From assembly GCF_007049795.1 (NCBI RefSeq), contig NZ_SCFY01000033.1, positions 1 through 43,521 of the forward strand: a stretch of DNA of 43,521 bases. Reading direction: 5' to 3'. This stretch comes from Ectopseudomonas mendocina (GTDB taxonomy: Bacteria > Pseudomonadota > Gammaproteobacteria > Pseudomonadales > Pseudomonadaceae). The notes beneath the pieces were generated by a model, which searched no databases, was not told the origin of the DNA, and saw only the letters and a program-made list of their open reading frames with translations. Made by a program: the position numbers and the translations under genes. Positions within the stretch are counted from its first letter, which is position 1. Each line of letters starts with the position of its first letter. Shown here in pieces: positions 39,304 to 43,521 of this stretch.

Positions 39304-42099
39304 ATGGCAGTAAAATACCCCGCGTTCCGCAAGAAATTTCCGCTGCTGGTTACCGGCAGCCTCCTGGCCCTACAGCCCGCGTTCAGCCTACAGGCCTTCG
39401 CCGCTGAGCAATACAACTGCCAGGCTTCGCCTACGGGCGGCTGGGCTTGTGCGCCGAAATCGGCAGCCAGCGCCCTGCCGCCGCGTCCACAGCACAGCAG
39501 CAATGCTGTTAGTACTGCGGGTTCTACGGGTGAAACGGTTGCCAAGCAAGCTGCGGCTCCCGCACTGGTTACCGAGAGCAAGGGCCGCGCTCTTGCATCT
39601 CGCAGTGCTGACTACAGCCACTTGGACTGGGTTCCGCGTGAAAACCTGACTGCGGCACAACTTGCCGAAGCTGGTCCTTATTGCGCAGGCACCTATATCG
39701 AACCGCTGCGCCCCGGTATGGATGACACCACGCCGCTGGCCGAATCGCCGATGTTCTTGTCGGCCAAGGCCTCGCGCTTCGAGCAGGAAAAACAGGTTGC
39801 CACCCTCGCCGGTGATGTCGTCCTGCGTCAGTCCGGCATGCAGGTCGAAGCCGACGAGGCCAGCCTGTACCAGACAGAAAACCGTGGCGAACTGCTCGGC
39901 AATGTACGTCTGCGCGACAAAGGCATGTTGGTAGTCGGTGATCGTGCCGAGCTGCAACTGGACAACGGTGAAGCTCGGATCGACAACGCCGAGTACGTGA
40001 TGCACCAGGCCAAGGTACGCGGTAGCGCGCTCTACGCCAAACGCGAAGAGACCGCCATCATCCGCCTCAAGGATGGTACCTATACCCGTTGCGAACCGGG
40101 CGACAACGCCTGGCACCTGAGGGGCAACAACGTCACCCTGAACCCGGCGACCGGTTTTGGCACCGCTACCAACGTGACGCTGCGGGTCAAGGACATTCCG
40201 ATGTTCTATACCCCGTACATCTACTTCCCGATCGATGACCGTCGCCAGTCCGGCTTCCTGCCGCCGAGCTTCAGCACATCGAGCGACTCCGGCTTCGCCG
40301 TGCAGACCCCCTACTACTTCAACCTGGCGCCGAACTACGACGCCACGTTGTATCCGACCTACATGACCAAGCGTGGCTTGCTGATGGAGGGTGAGTTCCG
40401 CTACCTGACCGAGAGCAGTGAAGGCCAGGTAGGCGGTGCATGGCTGAATGACGACGAAGACGAGCGCAAGCTTCAGTCCGAGTATGAAGACCAGCGCTGG
40501 ATGTATAGCTGGCAACACAAGCAGGGGCTGAACTCGCGCCTGCTCGCCGAAGTCGACTACACCGATATCAGCGACCCCTACTACTTCCAGGATCTGAGCA
40601 CCGACCTGGGTGTCGAAACGACGACCTACGTCAACCAGCGCGGTTCCCTGACCTATCGTGGCGACAGCTACCGGGCGCGTCTGAACCTGCATGCTTACGA
40701 GCTGGCGAATATCACCAGCATCACACCCTATGATCGCCTGCCGCAGATCACCCTGGACGGCAAGCTGCCATTCAATCCAGGCGGCCTCGACTTCACCTAC
40801 AAGACCGAGTACGTGAAGTTTGATCGCAATCTGCGCTTGGGTGACTACATCAACCAAGATGGAGTCAATGAAGGCAAATACTATGATGCACGCCTGAAAG
40901 GCCTGGCTCGCGCAGATGGTGATCGCCTGCACGTGGAGCCAGCCATCAGCCTGCCTCTGGATTGGACCTGGGGCTTCCTCAAGCCTCAGGTCAAGTATAT
41001 GCAAACTCACTACGACCTTAGCTTGGATAGTATTGGCAAAGGCAATGGCCGTTACGGGCTACTGCCTGAACAGGAATACAAGAGCACCCAAAATCGTGGA
41101 GTCGGCCTGTTCAGCGTCGACAGTGGCCTGTACTTCGACCGTAACACCCAACTGTTCGGCAAGGATTTCCGCCAGACACTGGAGCCTCGGGCGTTCTACC
41201 TTTACGTACCGGAAGAAGACCAGACTGACATCCCGATCTTCGACACTGGCGAGCCCGCCTTCAGCTACGCCTCGCTGTGGCGCGAGAACCGCTTCTCCGG
41301 CAAGGATCGCATCGGCGACGAGAACAAGCTGTCGCTGGGCGTGACCAGCCGCTGGGTCGAGCCGAACGGCTTCGAGCGCCAGCGTTTTAGCATCGGTCAG
41401 GCCTTCTACTTCGAAGACCGTCGCGTGACGATGCCCGACACCTATAGTGGTCAGCCAGGCCAGCAGCGTCTCAAGGATCGCGCGGACTACACCTCCGACG
41501 TCTCTCCTTATGCACTGGAGTACATGTATCGCTTCAATCGCGACTGGCGCGTGTCTTCCACCTTCAACTGGGATCTGGATCAACGTCGCACCCGCTCGGG
41601 CAGCGCGATGTTCCATTACCAGCCGGAAGACAACCCGAACAAGGTCGTCAACTTGGGTTATCGCTACCGCAACGACACCATGCGCTATGACCGCGCGAGT
41701 GGCCGGTGGGTTTTCGGTGGCGATTACGCCCCAGGCACGGCCAACGAGATCAAGGACTACTACAAGATCAACCAGCATGACTTCTCCGTCATCTGGCCGC
41801 TGGCTCCGCAGTGGAGCCTGATCTCGCGCTGGCAGTACGACTATGGCCGCAACCGTACTCTCGAAGCCTTCGGTGGTTTCGAATACGACAGCTGCTGCTG
41901 GAAGCTGCGCCTGATCAACCGCTACTGGATCGATTACGACGAAGTCAGCCTTAACCCATCGCGCAACGACGAGCCGGACCGCGGCATCTTCCTGCAGATC
42001 GTCCTCAAGGGCCTCGGCGGCGTTGTTGGCAACAAGGTGGAAACTTTCCTCGACCAAGGCATTCAAGGTTACCGTGAACGTGAAGACCAAGCTTTCTGA
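39304..42099 (+). CDS. lptD: LPS-assembly protein LptD
   Basis: This outer-membrane barrel, with LptE, inserts lipopolysaccharide into the outer leaflet. The 931-residue protein has a signal peptide (about 1-33), then an N-terminal segment with C39 and C49. A Pseudomonas-specific linker of about 100 residues precedes the LptA/OstA-like jellyroll (about 155-310) and the beta-barrel. Adjacent C864-C865 (YDSCCWKLR) are the C-terminal partners of the functional disulfides. The start is the ATG at 39304; the ribosome site is weak. surA starts 20 bases inside its end. Confidence 0.97.
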   Translation: MAVKYPAFRKKFPLLVTGSLLALQPAFSLQAFAAEQYNCQASPTGGWACAPKSAASALPPRPQHSSNAVSTAGSTGETVAKQAAAPALVTESKGRALASRSADYSHLDWVPRENLTAAQLAEAGPYCAGTYIEPLRPGMDDTTPLAESPMFLSAKASRFEQEKQVATLAGDVVLRQSGMQVEADEASLYQTENRGELLGNVRLRDKGMLVVGDRAELQLDNGEARIDNAEYVMHQAKVRGSALYAKREETAIIRLKDGTYTRCEPGDNAWHLRGNNVTLNPATGFGTATNVTLRVKDIPMFYTPYIYFPIDDRRQSGFLPPSFSTSSDSGFAVQTPYYFNLAPNYDATLYPTYMTKRGLLMEGEFRYLTESSEGQVGGAWLNDDEDERKLQSEYEDQRWMYSWQHKQGLNSRLLAEVDYTDISDPYYFQDLSTDLGVETTTYVNQRGSLTYRGDSYRARLNLHAYELANITSITPYDRLPQITLDGKLPFNPGGLDFTYKTEYVKFDRNLRLGDYINQDGVNEGKYYDARLKGLARADGDRLHVEPAISLPLDWTWGFLKPQVKYMQTHYDLSLDSIGKGNGRYGLLPEQEYKSTQNRGVGLFSVDSGLYFDRNTQLFGKDFRQTLEPRAFYLYVPEEDQTDIPIFDTGEPAFSYASLWRENRFSGKDRIGDENKLSLGVTSRWVEPNGFERQRFSIGQAFYFEDRRVTMPDTYSGQPGQQRLKDRADYTSDVSPYALEYMYRFNRDWRVSSTFNWDLDQRRTRSGSAMFHYQPEDNPNKVVNLGYRYRNDTMRYDRASGRWVFGGDYAPGTANEIKDYYKINQHDFSVIWPLAPQWSLISRWQYDYGRNRTLEAFGGFEYDSCCWKLRLINRYWIDYDEVSLNPSRNDEPDRGIFLQIVLKGLGGVVGNKVETFLDQGIQGYREREDQAF

Positions 42100-43372
42100 T
42101 CGCCTGCGCCCCCTGCTGTTGGGCGCAGCACTGCTGGCGGCAACGGCTCAGGCCCAGGTTCGCCCACTGGATCGCGTCGTGGCCATCGTCGACAACGACG
42201 TGGTCATGCAGAGCCAACTCGACGCTCGCCTGCGTGAAGTGCAGCAAACCATCGACAAGCGCGGCGGCTCCGTGCCTCCTGGCAACGTACTCAGCCAGCA
42301 GGTGCTCGAGCGCCTGATCATCGAGAACATCCAGCTGCAGATCGGCGACCGCTCCGGCATTCGCATCACCGACGAAGAACTGAACCAGGCCATGGGCACC
42401 ATCGCTCAGCGCAATGGCATGAGCCTGGAGCAGTTCCGTGAAGCACTGGCACGCGACGGCCTGTCCTATGCCGATGCACGGGATCAGGTGCGTCGCGAGA
42501 TGGTCATCAGCCGTGTGCGCCAGCGCCGCGTGGCCGAACGCATTCAGGTTACCGATCAGGAAGTACAGAACTTCCTCGCTTCCGACTTGGGCAAGATGCA
42601 GCTGTCGGAAGAATTCCGTCTGGCCAACATCCTGATTCCGGTTTCCGAAGGTGCGTCCTCCAGCGAAATCCAGACGGCCGACCGTCAGGCGCAGGAGGTT
42701 TATCAGCAACTGCAGCAAGGCGCGGACTTCGCCCAACTGGCCGTCTCTCGCTCTGCCAGCGAGAACGCCCTGGAAGGCGGTGAAATGGGCTGGCGTAAAG
42801 CGGGCCAGCTGCCTCCGCCGTTCGACAACATGATCAGCCAACTGAACCCGGGCGAGGTTACCGAGCCGGTGCGTACGCCGGGCGGTTTCATCATCCTCAA
42901 GCTGATCGAGAAGCGCGGCGGCGAAACCCAGGTGCGCGACGAAGTACACGTGCGTCACATCCTGATCAAGCCCAGCGAGATTCGCAGCGAAGAAGAAACC
43001 CGTCGCCTGGTCGAGCGCCTGTATCAGCGCATCGTCGATGGTGAAGACTTCGCCGAGCTGGCGAAGAGCTTCTCCGAGGACCCGGGCTCTGCACTCAACG
43101 GCGGTGACCTGAACTGGATCGACCCGAACGCCCTGGTCCCCGAATTCCGCGAGGTGATGAACAACACCCCCAGCGGCGAGCTGTCCAAGCCGTTCAAGAG
43201 CCCTTACGGCTGGCACGTGCTGGAAGTCATGGGCCGTCGCGCAACTGACAGCAGCGCGCAGTTCCGCGAGCAACAAGCCGTTAACGTGCTGCGCAACCGC
43301 AAGTACGACGAGGAACTGCAGGCCTGGCTGCGCCAGATCCGCGACGAAGCATACGTCGAGACCAAGCTGTAA
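42080..43372 (+). CDS. surA: Periplasmic chaperone/peptidyl-prolyl isomerase SurA
   Basis: This chaperone escorts outer-membrane proteins, LptD among them, to the BAM complex. The 430-residue protein has a signal peptide (1-24, ending AQA) and an N-terminal chaperone domain. Two parvulin domains follow (about 170-270, opening EFRLANILIPV, and 285-385, opening EVHVRHILIKPSE), then a C-terminal helix. The start is GTG at 42080 (second residue KTKLSDRL), which matches the length known in P. aeruginosa. GTG at 42074 is the alternative. It overlaps lptD by 20 bases, so the client and its chaperone are coupled. Confidence 0.95.
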   Translation: MKTKLSDRLRPLLLGAALLAATAQAQVRPLDRVVAIVDNDVVMQSQLDARLREVQQTIDKRGGSVPPGNVLSQQVLERLIIENIQLQIGDRSGIRITDEELNQAMGTIAQRNGMSLEQFREALARDGLSYADARDQVRREMVISRVRQRRVAERIQVTDQEVQNFLASDLGKMQLSEEFRLANILIPVSEGASSSEIQTADRQAQEVYQQLQQGADFAQLAVSRSASENALEGGEMGWRKAGQLPPPFDNMISQLNPGEVTEPVRTPGGFIILKLIEKRGGETQVRDEVHVRHILIKPSEIRSEEETRRLVERLYQRIVDGEDFAELAKSFSEDPGSALNGGDLNWIDPNALVPEFREVMNNTPSGELSKPFKSPYGWHVLEVMGRRATDSSAQFREQQAVNVLRNRKYDEELQAWLRQIRDEAYVETKL

Positions 43373-43444
43373 CTGCGTCATCGCGTACGAAAGCCCGGCC
43401 CTGTCAGACTGTGTGAAAACCTAACAGTCTGAGAGCAAGCTGAA

Positions 43445-43478
43445 GACAATGCCTCCATCAGTCGATGGGGGCATTGTC
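43445..43478. repeat. Hairpin in front of the transposase start
   Basis: GACAATGCCTCCATC and GATGGGGGCATTGTC form a 15-bp stem with one T-G pair and an AGTC loop. It ends four bases before the transposase start codon. A stem this long could hide the ribosome site from read-through transcripts, a known way for insertion sequences to limit transposition. Confidence 0.65.
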
Positions 43479-43482
43479 GTTT

Positions 43483-43521
43483 ATGGGCTACATCCAGGGC
43501 GAAGGTCGTCAGCAAAGCAGC
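43483..43521 (+). CDS. Transposase, IS1182-like, N-terminal 13 codons only
   Basis: The open frame starts MGYIQGEGRQQSS and runs off the window. Transposases of the IS1182 group typically begin with M-x-(Y/F)-IQGE-x-R-x-Q, so the match is good despite the short length. There is no visible ribosome site outside the hairpin. Confidence 0.6.
   Translation, partial: MGYIQGEGRQQSS

Larger units (their letters stand above)
43404..43521 (+). mobile_element. Left end of an IS1182-like insertion sequence (cut by the window)
   Basis: About 30 bases after surA begins TCAGACTG-(13 bases)-CAGTCTGA (43404-43432), containing TGTGTGAAAAC, as at some IS termini. A long hairpin and then a transposase start follow. 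In pseudomonads pdxA normally follows surA closely. Its absence here supports an insertion. The exact left boundary and target duplication cannot be fixed without the right end. Confidence 0.6.

Noticed and set aside
39388..41010. A 540-codon open frame on the minus strand opposite lptD
   Set aside because: It is antisense to lptD with no motif or ribosome site, and its composition is that of a reverse-frame shadow.
1..43521. CRISPR arrays, tRNA genes, prophage or defence islands
   Set aside because: I saw no regularly spaced repeats, no cloverleaf with a CCA-type end, and no phage, toxin-antitoxin or restriction genes; the only mobile DNA is the right-edge insertion sequence and REP-like repeats.

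Overview
The window reads as a chromosomal segment of a high-GC gammaproteobacterium of the genus Pseudomonas, probably the mendocina/pseudoalcaligenes side of the genus. The evidence is a gene order that I recall closely matching the PA0594-PA0668 region of P. aeruginosa PAO1, a Vfr-type CRP, AgtABCD/AgtSR, and Pseudomonas-style REP elements. All comparisons to PAO1 are from memory, not from an alignment.

Left part (1-16 kb). Two tandem, stringent-type rRNA promoters fire leftward off the window edge just behind tyrS. Then come an M23 murein endopeptidase and anmK on the plus strand, and erpA on the minus strand. A tight minus-strand operon follows (argC, a membrane coiled-coil protein of the DUF6776 type, a bactofilin). 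A plus-strand operon carries hemJ, a nitronate monooxygenase-like flavoprotein and a Tat-signal PLP fold-III protein. Next are a zinc-ribbon/DUF805 membrane protein, an SDR, a Ycf46-like AAA ATPase, a secreted SUMF-fold protein lacking the C-terminal cysteine pair, coq7, an OsmC protein and vfr.

Middle (16-27.6 kb). A contiguous trpE-trpGDC block (the two parts are split by a pyocin cluster in PAO1) is followed by gph and rpe. Between rpe and the agt transporter sits a four-gene module: aldehyde dehydrogenase, SLC23/NCS2-type permease, iron-dependent alcohol dehydrogenase, and a PAS-AAA-HTH sigma-54 activator. A good -24/-12 promoter lies in front of the alcohol dehydrogenase, and a repeated TTGATTGG motif lies upstream of it. 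I infer an inducible pathway for an omega-hydroxy acid (such as 4-hydroxybutyrate or 5-hydroxyvalerate) going through a semialdehyde to a dicarboxylate. It lies beside the importer for the matching amino acids GABA and 5-aminovalerate. This is the best candidate here for a little-described system.

Right part (27.6-43.5 kb). The agtABCD polyamine-type ABC importer and its agtSR two-component system are followed by a DUF3530 secreted hydrolase-like protein, the amgK-murU-djlA operon (MurNAc recycling, completing the route that anmK starts), and lptD-surA (outer-membrane assembly). The window ends inside what looks like the left end of an IS1182-like insertion sequence, just after surA where pdxA would be expected.

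No tRNA, rRNA body, CRISPR array or prophage was seen. REP-like inverted repeats occupy several intergenic gaps, two of them inside the agt operon.
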